This document shows positions 9,514 to 18,392 of a stretch of DNA of 64,000 bases, piece after piece. The stretch comes from Colwellia sp. MB3u-45 (lineage in GTDB: Bacteria; Pseudomonadota; Gammaproteobacteria; Enterobacterales; Alteromonadaceae). Where the stretch lies: assembly GCF_014077005.1 (NCBI RefSeq), contig NZ_JACGVC010000049.1, positions 310,001 to 374,000 of the forward strand, read 5' to 3'. Under the pieces are notes generated by a model. It made no database searches, was not told the origin of the DNA, and saw only the letters and a program-made list of their open reading frames with translations. Each line of letters begins with the position of its first letter. Positions within the stretch are counted from its first letter, which is position 1. The translations under genes were made by a program, and so were the position numbers.

Positions 9514-9642
9514 CCTTCCATGTGAGAAATTTAGTGTTCGTTTAGCGCATCGACGTTCCTTCACATCCATGTGATCACGTCAAAACGTTCGTTGATTACA
9601 TCGACGCTCCTTAACATCCATGTGATCACGTCATACCGTTCG
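9514..9642. repeat. ~51-bp tandem repeat (about 2.5 copies)
   Basis: Two 43-bp segments at 9549-9591 and 9600-9642 match at nearly every position. Both contain ATCCATGTGATCACGTCA and start with ATCGACG. They repeat with a period of 51 bp. A more diverged copy (TTCCATGTGAGAAATTTAG) begins at about 9514. Each unit contains the small palindromes CACATCCATGTG or GTGATCAC. Confidence 0.75.
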
Positions 9643-9656
9643 CCCTGAACATAAAA

Positions 9657-9679
9657 AAGCAGCAATTAAATTGCTGCTT
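9657..9679 (-). terminator. Terminator-like hairpin after acnD
   Basis: An approximately 10-bp stem (AAGCAGCAAT / ATTGCTGCTT) followed on the minus strand by TTTTATG. It lies about 120 nt downstream of the acnD stop, so prpF downstream would need read-through or its own promoter. Confidence 0.7.
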
Positions 9680-9798
9680 ATATTTTTCATTAACCTTTAC
9701 TATCTAAAGCCATTATTTTTATTGACCACAAGACAGCTGTACACCCGCTATATTTATAGCTCAATACAGGTAACGCCACTATCATCAAAAATAAGCCT

Positions 9799-12441
9799 TT
9801 AGCCATTAGACTCTAAAAAATCGTTGGCAAACTTTTGTAAAACACCACCGGCTGCATAAACAGACACTTCTTCAGCAGTATCTAAACGACATTTTACTGG
9901 AATCTCAACGACTTCGCCCTGACCTTTATCTGAGCGTCGCGTCATGACGACCGTCATCGCTCCACCTGACGTTGGCGTACCCACTACATCGTAAGTTTCT
10001 GAACCATCAATATGGTAAGTATGACGAGTTTCACCGTTAATAAACTCTAACGGTAACACGCCCATACCCACTAAATTAGTACGGTGAATACGCTCAAAAC
10101 CTTCAGCAATAATCACTTCAACACCCGCTAAACGAACACCTTTGGCCGCCCAATCGCGTGATGAACCTTGACCATAATCAGCACCGGCAATAATAATAAG
10201 CGGCTGCTTGCGTTCCATATAAGTTTCAATGGCTTCCCACATCCGAGATTCAGTACCTTCGGGCTCAATACGCGTGAGTGAGCCTTGCTTAACTTCACCT
10301 TTTTCATCACGACACATTTCGTTAAATAATTTAGGGTTAGCAAATGTTGCACGTTGCGCGGTTAAGTGGTCACCACGATGAGTTGCATACGAGTTAAAGT
10401 CTTCTTCTGGTAAGCCCATTTTATGTAAGTAGGCACCCGCAGCACTGTCCAATTGAATAGCATTTGAAGGTGATAAATGATCGGTGGTAATGTTGTCACC
10501 CAATACCGCTAACGGCCGCATACCTTTCATGGTACGTTCACCGGCTAGTGCGCCTTGTCCCTCTGTATCCCAGTAAGGAGGACGACGAATATAAGTACTG
10601 GTTTCATCCCAAGCGTATAACGGACTTTCAGCGGGCTCAAAAGCGCCTAAATCAAACATTGGTGTGTAGATTTTTTTGAATTGCTCAGGTTTGACACATG
10701 AGGCAACAATCGCATCAATTTCTTCATCACTTGGCCAGATGTCTTTCAGCGTAATGTCGTTGCCGTTTTGATCTTGACCTAAAATGTCTTTTTCAATATC
10801 AAAACGAATAGTACCGGCAATAGCGTAAGCAACCACTAAAGGGGGTGACGCTAAAAAAGCTTGTTTTGCATACGGATGAATGCGGCCATCAAAGTTACGA
10901 TTACCTGATAATACGGCGGTTGCATATAAATCACGGTCAATCACTTCTTGTTGAATCTTTGGGTCTAACGCGCCACTCATGCCGTTACACGTGGTACAGG
11001 CGTAACCTACAATACCAAAACCTAGTTTTTCCATTTCAACCAATAAGCCCGCTTCTTCTAAATAAAGCTTGGCTACTTTTGAACCTGGCGCAAATGAAGA
11101 TTTAACCCAAGGTTTACGCACTAAGCCTAGCTCATTTGCACGTTTAGCAATCAGGCCTGCAGCGACAACATTGCGCGGATTAGAGGTATTTGTACAAGAG
11201 GTAATAGCGGCAATAATGACCGCACCATCAGGCATTTGGCCATTAGCTTCTTGCACTTTACAAGCAGCAAGATCTTTAGCGATATTTTTTGAGGCTAAAT
11301 CAGCTGTCGCTAAACGACGATGTGGATTAGAAGGACCGGCTAAGTTACGACCTACGCTTGATAAATCAAATTCGATAACCCGTGGATATTGCGCCTCTAC
11401 TAAATCATCAGCCCACAGGCCAGTGTGCTTAGCATAAGTTTCAACCAGTGCTATTTGCTCTGGTTCACGCCCGGTAATTTTCAAATAATCAATGGTTTGT
11501 TCATCGATGTAGAACATAGCGGCTGATGCACCATATTCTGGAGTCATGTTTGAGATAGTCGCTCGATCACCAATAGTTAAGCTTCTAGTGCCTTCGCCAA
11601 AGAATTCTAAGTAAGCAGACACCACTTTTTCATTACGTAAAAATTCAGTGATCGCTAATACTATATCCGTTGCTGTGATGCCCGGTTGACGTTTACCGGT
11701 CAGCTTTACACCGATAATATCGGGTAAGCGCATCATAGATGGACGACCCAGCATAACGGTTTCGGCTTCTAAACCACCAACACCAATAGCAATAACACCT
11801 AAGGCATCAATGTGTGGTGTGTGAGAATCAGTACCAACACAAGTATCAGGAAAAGCGACACCGTCACGCGCTTGAATAACCGGCGACATTTTCTCTAAAT
11901 TAATTTGATGCATAATGCCGTTACCCGCGGGGATAACATCAACATTTTTAAAAGCAGTTTTGGTCCACTCAATAAAATGAAAGCGGTGTTCATTACGACG
12001 GTCTTCAATTGCTCGATTTTTCTCAAAGGCTTCACTATCAAAGCCAGCAGCTTCTACGGCGAGTGAATGGTCGACAATTAATTGTGTGGGTACAACAGGG
12101 TTAACTTTAGCTGGATCGCCACCTTGATCCGCAATGGCATCTCGAAGGCCGGCTAAATCAACTAAAGCGGTTTGACCAAGAATGTCATGACAAACCACAC
12201 GTGCCGGATACCAAGGAAAGTCTAAATCTTGCTTGCTTTCAATAATTTGCTTTAGCGAATCAGTTAAGGTTGCAGGGTCACACCGGCGAACTAATTGTTC
12301 AGCGAGCACACGTGATGTGTAAGGTAGTGTTTTATAAGCACCGGGGCTGATTGTTTCAATCGCTTCTCGTGTATCGAAAAAATCTATTGTTACACCATTG
12401 TGTTTATAACCTGGCAAAGGTTTGCGGTAATCGTAATTCAT
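9799..12441 (-). CDS. acnD: Fe/S-dependent 2-methylisocitrate dehydratase AcnD
   Basis: Aconitase-family [4Fe-4S] enzyme of the methylcitrate cycle that dehydrates 2-methylcitrate to a product isomerised by PrpF. The 880 residues match the AcnD/AcnA-type length. Iron–sulfur ligands are visible in TSCTNTSNPRN and GYACTTCNGMSG. The substrate loop shows DTCVGTDSHTPHIDALGV, and the C-terminal swivel domain shows GADYGQGSSRDWAAKG. Its position between prpC and prpF, rather than alone, identifies it as AcnD and not AcnA. Confidence 0.94.
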   Translation of the reverse strand: MNYDYRKPLPGYKHNGVTIDFFDTREAIETISPGAYKTLPYTSRVLAEQLVRRCDPATLTDSLKQIIESKQDLDFPWYPARVVCHDILGQTALVDLAGLRDAIADQGGDPAKVNPVVPTQLIVDHSLAVEAAGFDSEAFEKNRAIEDRRNEHRFHFIEWTKTAFKNVDVIPAGNGIMHQINLEKMSPVIQARDGVAFPDTCVGTDSHTPHIDALGVIAIGVGGLEAETVMLGRPSMMRLPDIIGVKLTGKRQPGITATDIVLAITEFLRNEKVVSAYLEFFGEGTRSLTIGDRATISNMTPEYGASAAMFYIDEQTIDYLKITGREPEQIALVETYAKHTGLWADDLVEAQYPRVIEFDLSSVGRNLAGPSNPHRRLATADLASKNIAKDLAACKVQEANGQMPDGAVIIAAITSCTNTSNPRNVVAAGLIAKRANELGLVRKPWVKSSFAPGSKVAKLYLEEAGLLVEMEKLGFGIVGYACTTCNGMSGALDPKIQQEVIDRDLYATAVLSGNRNFDGRIHPYAKQAFLASPPLVVAYAIAGTIRFDIEKDILGQDQNGNDITLKDIWPSDEEIDAIVASCVKPEQFKKIYTPMFDLGAFEPAESPLYAWDETSTYIRRPPYWDTEGQGALAGERTMKGMRPLAVLGDNITTDHLSPSNAIQLDSAAGAYLHKMGLPEEDFNSYATHRGDHLTAQRATFANPKLFNEMCRDEKGEVKQGSLTRIEPEGTESRMWEAIETYMERKQPLIIIAGADYGQGSSRDWAAKGVRLAGVEVIIAEGFERIHRTNLVGMGVLPLEFINGETRHTYHIDGSETYDVVGTPTSGGAMTVVMTRRSDKGQGEVVEIPVKCRLDTAEEVSVYAAGGVLQKFANDFLESNG

Positions 12442-12593
12442 AACTTACTCCACATAGTAAAAAAGAGTACAACAGACTCTTTTTAAGTAATTTAATTAAT
12501 GACACGGCATTATCACTAGCAGCTTATAGCAGCCCTATCAGCATAGATAAGGCTTTTATTTATACTGATGCTAAGTAATAACTACCTGTTAGC

Positions 12594-13718
12594 TTACCTA
12601 GTAGCGATAGGTTGCACTTTACGAGGCTCTGCACCAATGTAGTCAGCAGACGGGCGAATAATACGGTTGTTTTCACGTTGCTCCATAACATGAGCCGCCC
12701 AACCCGTTAAACGAGAACAAACAAAAATAGGGGTAAATAATTTCGTTGGAATGCCCATATAATTGTAGGTTGAGGCATGAAAAAAATCAGCATTACAAAA
12801 TAACTTTTTGCTGTCCCACATAAACTCTTCACAGGCTACTGAAATATCGTATAACGACGTATCGCCATTTTCAGCGGCCAGCTTTTCAGACCATGCTTTG
12901 ATGATGACATTACGTGGATCAGATGTGCTGTAAATCGCATGTCCAAAACCCATGATTTTTTCTTTACGCTCAAGCATACCAGCCATTTGTACTTTGGCAT
13001 CAGCAGGAGAGTTAAACTTTTCAATCATGTCCATTGCAGCTTCGTTAGCACCGCCGTGAAGTGGCCCACGTAGCGTACCAATAGCACCGGTCACACATGA
13101 GAACATATCTGATAGCGTTGAAGCACAAACACGTGCCGTAAACGTAGAGGCATTAAATTCATGCTCAGCGTATAGAATTAATGATACATCCATCACGCGC
13201 TCATGCTGTTTAGACGGACTTTTACCATTTAATAGACGTAAAAAATGTCCACCTAGCGACGCTTCATCTGAAGTACAGTCAATTTCTATACCCTCATGTG
13301 AAAATTTATACCAATAACACATAATGGCAGGAAAAGCCGATAACAAGCGGTTTGCAGCTTTATTTTGTTCACTAAAATCATTTTCTGGTTCTAAATTACC
13401 TAAAAATGAACAACCCGTGCGCATAACATCCATTGGATGTGCTTCTTTTGGGATCAGCTTAAGTACAGCTTTTAAAGCTTGCGGTAAATCACGCATCGCC
13501 AATAAATCAGTTTTATAGCTAGCTAGCTCTGTTTCATTAGGGAGTTCACCGTTGAAGAGTAAGTAAGCCACTTCTTCAAAAGTTGAATTTTCAGCTAAAT
13601 CAGCAATATCGTAACCACAATAAGTTAAGCCCGAACCTGATTTTCCTACCGTACATAAAGCTGTGTCGCCAGCACTTTGTCCACGTAAGCCAGCACCTGA
13701 TAATTTTTTATCTTTCAT
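12594..13718 (-). CDS. prpC: 2-methylcitrate synthase
   Basis: Condenses propionyl-CoA with oxaloacetate to give 2-methylcitrate. The protein has 374 residues of the short, type II citrate-synthase family. Active-site segments include RGPLHGGANEAAMDMIEKF, MGFGHAIYSTSDPRN and the C-terminal SADYIGAEPRKVQPIATR. The last is close to PrpC C-termini. It lies between prpB (125 nt upstream) and acnD (152 nt downstream), which supports PrpC over GltA. Confidence 0.94.
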   Translation of the reverse strand: MKDKKLSGAGLRGQSAGDTALCTVGKSGSGLTYCGYDIADLAENSTFEEVAYLLFNGELPNETELASYKTDLLAMRDLPQALKAVLKLIPKEAHPMDVMRTGCSFLGNLEPENDFSEQNKAANRLLSAFPAIMCYWYKFSHEGIEIDCTSDEASLGGHFLRLLNGKSPSKQHERVMDVSLILYAEHEFNASTFTARVCASTLSDMFSCVTGAIGTLRGPLHGGANEAAMDMIEKFNSPADAKVQMAGMLERKEKIMGFGHAIYSTSDPRNVIIKAWSEKLAAENGDTSLYDISVACEEFMWDSKKLFCNADFFHASTYNYMGIPTKLFTPIFVCSRLTGWAAHVMEQRENNRIIRPSADYIGAEPRKVQPIATR

Positions 13719-13843
13719 TATTCTTTCCCCTAGTACTTAACAGTGATTAATTTACTGTTAAGGGTTAAAATTTAGTTTCTTATTGATATATTTTAATGCT
13801 TATAGCTGTTCCACTTTAAGGTGTTGAAGTAGAACAGATATAA

Positions 13844-14734
13844 CTACTTGTTTTTACCTTCAGAGAACAAAGCATCAAGCTTTTGCTCATAATCGTGGTA
13901 ACCCAGGTAATCATATAAATCCATACGTGTTTGCATGTTATCGATTTCTGTTTTTTGGTCACCATCTGCAAGCAAGGTTTTGTAAACAGACTCTGCTGCT
14001 TTATTCATCGCTCTAAATGCAGATAATGGATAAAGCACCATGGCACAGCCCCACTCGCCTAACTGGGCTTTATTCCACAATTCTGTTTGGCCAAATTCAG
14101 TAATATTGGCTAATACCGGCACATCAAGCGCTTCAGTAAAAGCTCGGTAATGCGCTTCAGTTTGAATAGCTTCAGCAAAAATACCATCTGCACCAGCAGC
14201 AACATAGGCTTTAGCACGTTCAAGCGCGGCTTCTAAACCTTCCTGAGCAAACGCGTCAGTGCGAGCCATAATGAAAAAGTCGCTATCAATACGCGCGTCA
14301 ACAGCCGCTTTAATGCGATCCGCCATTTCTTCTGTAGAAACAATTTCTTTATTCGGACGATGGCCACAACGCTTTTGCGCTACTTGATCTTCAATGTGAA
14401 CTGCAGCAGCGCCGGCTTTTTCCATATCACGAATAGTTTTAGCAATATTAAATGCACCGCCCCAGCCGGTATCAATATCCACTAAAAGCGGTAAGCTACA
14501 AGCTGAAGTAATACGTGATACATCGGCAATAACGTCATTTAATGATGTCATGCCTAAATCGGGTAAGCCATAAGAGGCATTCGCAACACCACCACCAGAT
14601 AAGTAAATAGCTTGGTGACCTAATTGTTCAGCCATCATTGCACAATAAGCGTTAACGGTACCTACAACCTGCAAGGGTTTATTATTTGCTAAAGCCTGGC
14701 GAAATTTAGCACCAGGAGATAATTGTTTAGACAT
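13844..14734 (-). CDS. prpB: 2-methylisocitrate lyase
   Basis: Splits 2-methylisocitrate into pyruvate and succinate, the last step of the methylcitrate cycle. The 296 residues belong to the isocitrate-lyase/PEP-mutase TIM-barrel family. The catalytic loop appears as [18 protein letters not shown], with the family cysteine, and the metal-binding part as [10 protein letters not shown]. It is the first enzyme gene of the operon, 57 nt downstream of the GntR regulator, with a good AAGGA ribosome-binding site. Confidence 0.95.
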   Translation of the reverse strand: MSKQLSPGAKFRQALANNKPLQVVGTVNAYCAMMAEQLGHQAIYLSGGGVANASYGLPDLGMTSLNDVIADVSRITSACSLPLLVDIDTGWGGAFNIAKTIRDMEKAGAAAVHIEDQVAQKRCGHRPNKEIVSTEEMADRIKAAVDARIDSDFFIMARTDAFAQEGLEAALERAKAYVAAGADGIFAEAIQTEAHYRAFTEALDVPVLANITEFGQTELWNKAQLGEWGCAMVLYPLSAFRAMNKAAESVYKTLLADGDQKTEIDNMQTRMDLYDYLGYHDYEQKLDALFSEGKNK

Positions 14735-14791
14735 TGCTTTATCCTTTTTTAGTCGTGTATATGTTGTATTAAATTAACTTTACAGCTGCCG

Positions 14792-15472
14792 CTATTGTTG
14801 CTGGGCAATTTTCTTTTCGATATTTTTGCGTGAAGCCGCAATATGACGCCTCATTAGCATTTCGGCTAATTCACCATCACGATCAGCTATCGCTTCAATA
14901 ATGCGAGAATGTTCATCAAACGCTTTAGTTGCTCGTGGACTATTCATTCCAAATTGGCAACGATACATACGAACAAGGTGATAAAGCTGACCACACAAGA
15001 TATTAATGAGTTGTTGATTATGACTACCGAGTATCACTTTATAGTGAAAGTCTAAATCACCTTCTTCTTGATAGTAGGCAATACCGTCGCGCAATGCCTT
15101 GGCACTTGCATGCTGCTTAAGCATGACCTTCATTTCAATAATTTCATCTTCAGTCATATTTATCGCGGCTTGGCGACATGCCATGCCTTCGAGTGCTTCG
15201 CGAACGACGTAAATTTCTAACAGCCCAGCAATTGAACATTCAACCACACGAGAGCCAACATTGGCTTTGCGTTCAATTAAATGACATTTTTCCAAACGAT
15301 TTAGCGCTTCACGCAAGGTTGAACGACTAATTTGATAGTTTTTAGCTAGTTCTGGCTCACTAATTTTACTACCAGATTTGATGGTGCCATCAACAATGGC
15401 GTGTAGCATTTGCTCAAATACTTTATCTGCCGTAGTAACCGCGGCTTGAGTTGTAGGGTTGTTTAACGCCAT
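14792..15472 (-). CDS. GntR/FCD-family transcriptional regulator of the methylcitrate operon
   Basis: A 226-residue repressor-type regulator. The N-terminal winged helix (about residues 15-80) shows KISEPELAKNYQISRSTLRE and ALNRLEKCHLIERKANVGSR. An FCD ligand-binding domain follows (VVREALEGMACRQAA ... RHIAAS). It begins the prp operon and very likely controls it in response to a methylcitrate-cycle intermediate. Palindromic operators surround its promoter: one abuts the start codon and one lies 76 nt upstream. No clear Shine-Dalgarno is visible before the ATG because the operator occupies that position. This suggests a leaderless or weakly translated message. Confidence 0.88.
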   Translation of the reverse strand: MALNNPTTQAAVTTADKVFEQMLHAIVDGTIKSGSKISEPELAKNYQISRSTLREALNRLEKCHLIERKANVGSRVVECSIAGLLEIYVVREALEGMACRQAAINMTEDEIIEMKVMLKQHASAKALRDGIAYYQEEGDLDFHYKVILGSHNQQLINILCGQLYHLVRMYRCQFGMNSPRATKAFDEHSRIIEAIADRDGELAEMLMRRHIAASRKNIEKKIAQQQ

Positions 15473-15475
15473 TAA

Positions 15476-15490
15476 TATTGTCGACAGATA
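15476..15490. promoter_or_regulatory. Operator-like palindrome abutting the gntR start
   Basis: TATTGTCGACAGATA is a close match to the perfect palindrome at 15548. It begins 4 nt upstream of the gntR ATG, so a bound regulator would cover the translation start or the promoter-proximal region (autoregulation). Confidence 0.65.
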
Positions 15491-15547
15491 TAAAAATATG
15501 GCGCTTATGATAACAACTCTTCAGCAATAGTCAATGTGAAGCCTAGG

Positions 15548-15563
15548 GTATTGTCGACAATAC
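15548..15563. promoter_or_regulatory. Perfect 16-bp GntR operator palindrome
   Basis: GTATTGTCGACAATAC is an exact palindrome 76 nt upstream of gntR, in the expected promoter of the prp operon. Its TTGTCGACAA core fits operators of FCD-type GntR regulators. The assignment to the adjacent regulator is an inference. Confidence 0.75.
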
Positions 15564-15740
15564 TCATTAGGCATTAGTCGTAGACACTATGAAATAGCGT
15601 GAAGTGATATTACAATTACTCACCAATAAAAACAAATAAAAACAAATAAACTAATGTTAAATAAGCGTATTTGTAAAATACAGCCGCATTTACTCATCCG
15701 TTAATCCATCTTGTTATCATGTTTAACAATGCCCACCAAG

Positions 15741-15751
15741 TGTCGACAATA
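15741..15751. promoter_or_regulatory. Third TGTCGACAATA site
   Basis: A partial copy of the operator with a perfect TGTCGACA core, 8 nt past the stop of the neighbouring nucleoside-gate gene and about 270 nt upstream of gntR. It could be a distal operator; it is too degenerate on one side for certainty. Confidence 0.4.
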
Positions 15752-15758
15752 GACAGGG

Positions 15759-16988
15759 TTAGCCAAAAAACCAATAACAAACACCAATAGCAGCAGTAAT
15801 GCCGGCAAGATCAGCAATAAGTCCACAAGCCAAGGCATGGCGACTATAACGAATACCAACAGAGCCAAAATAAACCGCTAAAACATAAAATGTAGTTTCA
15901 GTAGAGCCTTGCACAATAGAAGCTAAGCGACCAGCGAATGAATCAGCGCCATGAGTATTCATGGTTTCTATCATCATAGCACGAGCGCCAGAGCCACTTA
16001 AGGGCTTCATAAATGCCGTAGGTAGTGCATCAACAAAACGAGTATCACCATTAAAAAGCAACACTAACTGTCGTATGCCTTCAATCAAAATATCTAAAGC
16101 GCCACTGGCTCTAAATACCCCAATCGCACACAACATGGCCAACAGATAAGGAATGATTTTTATACTGGTTTCAAAACCTTGTTTAGCCCCTTCAATAAAG
16201 CTGTCATATACATTCACTTTGCGTTTTAAGGCGACGAATAAGAAACTAATTAGCGTGGAGAATATGAGTAAATTGCCCATCAAGGAGGATTGTTGCGCTA
16301 ACAACTCTGCACTCAAGGTAGTGAAATAAACCACAACACCACCGACAAGTGCGATGCCTGCGGCTAAATAAAGTAAAATAACTTGCTGATAAAGTTTTAT
16401 TTTTTGCACAAATGCAACCGCAAACAATCCTGCGAGGGTTGAGGCAAATGTTGCCAATAAAATAGGGACAAAAACATCAGTCGGGTTTAACGCTCCCTGT
16501 TGGGCACGATAAACAAAAACAGTAACAGGGAATAAGGTTACCGCGGAAGTATTCAACACCAGAAAGAGTATTTGCGCATCACTTGCCGTTTCTTTGTTTG
16601 GATTCAGCAATTGCAGATCTTGCATGGCTTTTAAGCCTAAAGGCGTAGCCGCATTATCTAACCCTAAGAAATTTGCCGACAAGTTCATGGTCATTGAACC
16701 TATGGCCGGATGCCCTTTGGGTACCTCTGGCATAAGACGGACAAATAGTGGTGAAATAAACTGTGCAATTTTGTCGATAATACCGGCATGTTCCGCTATC
16801 TTCATCATGCCTAACCAAAAACTTAAAATGCCAATCAGGCCAATCGCAATCTCAACCGTTACCTTAGACATATCAAAAATGGCGTTAACAATTTCTTCAA
16901 AAATTAAAATTTGATCAAAAACCAGCCATTGCACTATGGCAGAAATAAAGGCAACAAAGAAAAATCCGCTCCAAATACGATTTAACAA
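15759..16988 (-). CDS. Nucleoside-recognition (Gate) domain membrane protein, SpmA/SpmB fusion type
   Basis: A 409-residue polytopic membrane protein. Two homologous Gate-type halves are seen, as in proteins annotated spore maturation A/B fusions of non-sporulating gammaproteobacteria. The first half has SMTMNLSANFLGLDNAATPLG and NTSAVTLFPVTVFVYR. The second half has MKPLSGSGARAMMIETMNT and IVQGSTETTFYVLAVYFGSV. The likely role is transport of a nucleoside or other small solute, but the substrate is unknown. The only initiator at the N-terminus is a TTG (16986-16988), with a weak AGAG upstream. It is transcribed towards the prp operon; a TGTCGACA site lies just past its stop. Confidence 0.8.
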   Translation of the reverse strand: MLNRIWSGFFFVAFISAIVQWLVFDQILIFEEIVNAIFDMSKVTVEIAIGLIGILSFWLGMMKIAEHAGIIDKIAQFISPLFVRLMPEVPKGHPAIGSMTMNLSANFLGLDNAATPLGLKAMQDLQLLNPNKETASDAQILFLVLNTSAVTLFPVTVFVYRAQQGALNPTDVFVPILLATFASTLAGLFAVAFVQKIKLYQQVILLYLAAGIALVGGVVVYFTTLSAELLAQQSSLMGNLLIFSTLISFLFVALKRKVNVYDSFIEGAKQGFETSIKIIPYLLAMLCAIGVFRASGALDILIEGIRQLVLLFNGDTRFVDALPTAFMKPLSGSGARAMMIETMNTHGADSFAGRLASIVQGSTETTFYVLAVYFGSVGIRYSRHALACGLIADLAGITAAIGVCYWFFG

Positions 16989-17099
16989 ACCTGCTCTCTT
17001 TTATTTTTATTCTTAGTATAAATATTATGACACACAAGACTAGCCTTAGTTTTATGGTTAGTTTTGACTCATAGTATTAAATAATTCTCTGAAGTAGCA

Positions 17100-17882
17100 C
17101 TATTTGACAGGAATAGTTTCAGGAAACAAACGATGAAAGTTCTCACTCGATTGTCGGGCAATCTCTGCAACCGAAGTACCACGAATACTGGCTAAATGTT
17201 TTGCGACTTCAACTACGTAAGCGGGCTGATTTTGTTTACCACGATGGGGCACTGGTGCTAAATAAGGCGCATCCGTTTCAATTAAAAAACGGTCTGAGGG
17301 TACTTTTTTCGCCACTTCTTTTAAATCAGTCGCATTTTTAAAAGTAACAATGCCGGAAAAGGAGATATAAAAACCCATCGCTATTGCTTGTTCAGCCATC
17401 TCCCAACTTTCAGTAAAGCAATGTAAAATGCCGCCAACATTTTCCGCCTGCTCTGCTCTTAACATAGCTAAGGTATCTTCTTGAGCACCTCTAGTGTGGA
17501 TAATCAGGGGTTTTTTTAGCTGATTAGCAACGCGTATATGTTTTCGAAAAGAGTCTAACTGCACTGGTTTTGTTTCGGGCGCATAAAAATAATCAAGGCC
17601 CGTTTCACCAATAGCGACAACACGTGGGTCGGTCGCTAAACGAGTTAATAGTGCCGGGTCAATTTCATCCGCTTGATTTAGCGGATGCGCACCACAGGTT
17701 AGCCAAACATTGTCATATTTAGCCGTTGCTTCTGCCATCGCTGGAAAGTCTTCTAAAGTAACGCTAACACACAATAAAGTATTAACCTTTTCTGCCAAGG
17801 CCGCATTAACAACATTATCTAAATTATTGTCAAAATCTTCGAGTTTTAAACGGTCTAAATGACAATGGGAATCTATGAACAC
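17100..17882 (-). CDS. tatD: TatD-family metal-dependent hydrolase/DNase
   Basis: TIM-barrel metal-dependent hydrolase with 3'-5' exonuclease-type activity in characterised homologues. Metal ligands are visible in FIDSHCHLD (N-terminus), GETGLDYFY, IIHTRGA, LHCFTES and ETDAPYLAPVPHRGK. I prefer the GTG at 17880-17882 as start. A GGAG lies 7 nt upstream, and the protein then begins directly with the conserved FIDSHCHLD; the earlier GTG at 17897 adds five residues. It closes the holB–pilZ–tatD block, a conserved order. It corresponds to the ycfH position in E. coli and is not linked to tatABC. Confidence 0.9.
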   Translation of the reverse strand: MFIDSHCHLDRLKLEDFDNNLDNVVNAALAEKVNTLLCVSVTLEDFPAMAEATAKYDNVWLTCGAHPLNQADEIDPALLTRLATDPRVVAIGETGLDYFYAPETKPVQLDSFRKHIRVANQLKKPLIIHTRGAQEDTLAMLRAEQAENVGGILHCFTESWEMAEQAIAMGFYISFSGIVTFKNATDLKEVAKKVPSDRFLIETDAPYLAPVPHRGKQNQPAYVVEVAKHLASIRGTSVAEIARQSSENFHRLFPETIPVK

Positions 17883-18025
17883 AGGGTTACTCCGCACAAA
17901 GGTGCTAAAGGTTAGTTTGGGTATTTATCATAGCCATTGAATTAATGAGTTGCTGACGTCGCAAAAATATTCTCAATGGGCATAATATTCAATAGTGCTA
18001 TTTTAGTTAGATAAAAATAAGCATG

Positions 18026-18358
18026 TTACATTGATAAGGTCGGCTCAGATGAACTCAATAAATGCCCTATCGCTTTGTCAATTTGGCTACGCATATTGTC
18101 AGGATCTTCAAAAAAACTAACACCTATACCTGCAGGTGTACCGTTTTGCGCACCAATGGGAGTGATCCAAGAAACTTTGCCTTTAATTTTTGAAGGCTCT
18201 AAGGAGTCAGGTAATGTCACAAGCAAGTTCACATCAGTGGCTAATTCATAATGCTCTGTGGTGCGAACAAATAAACCACCATTTTTCATAAACGGCATAT
18301 ATGACTGATATAAATCACGATCTGACATAAAATCAAGTGTAATATTTTTCAAAATCAT
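18026..18358 (-). CDS. pilZ: PilZ-domain protein (type IV pilus PilZ-like)
   Basis: A small PilZ-domain protein located between holB and tatD, as in Pseudomonas and many marine gammaproteobacteria. There the protein is needed for type IV pilus assembly. The chosen ATG at 18358 gives 110 residues and follows an AGAGGG. An upstream in-frame ATG at 18445 would add a lysine/asparagine-rich extension overlapping holB and is less likely. The conserved core is VRTTEHYELATDVNLLVTLP and GIGVSFFEDPDNMRSQIDKA. Motifs for cyclic-di-GMP binding (RxxxR ... D/NxSxxG) are not seen, as in the PilZ prototype. Confidence 0.85.
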   Translation of the reverse strand: MILKNITLDFMSDRDLYQSYMPFMKNGGLFVRTTEHYELATDVNLLVTLPDSLEPSKIKGKVSWITPIGAQNGTPAGIGVSFFEDPDNMRSQIDKAIGHLLSSSEPTLSM

Positions 18359-18392
18359 CCCTCTATTTTTGTTGGCTTTTTTATTAATGTTT

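Noticed and set aside
15630-15655. Short direct repeats (AACAAATAAA) upstream of gntR
   Set aside because: Simple AT-rich microrepeat without further structure.
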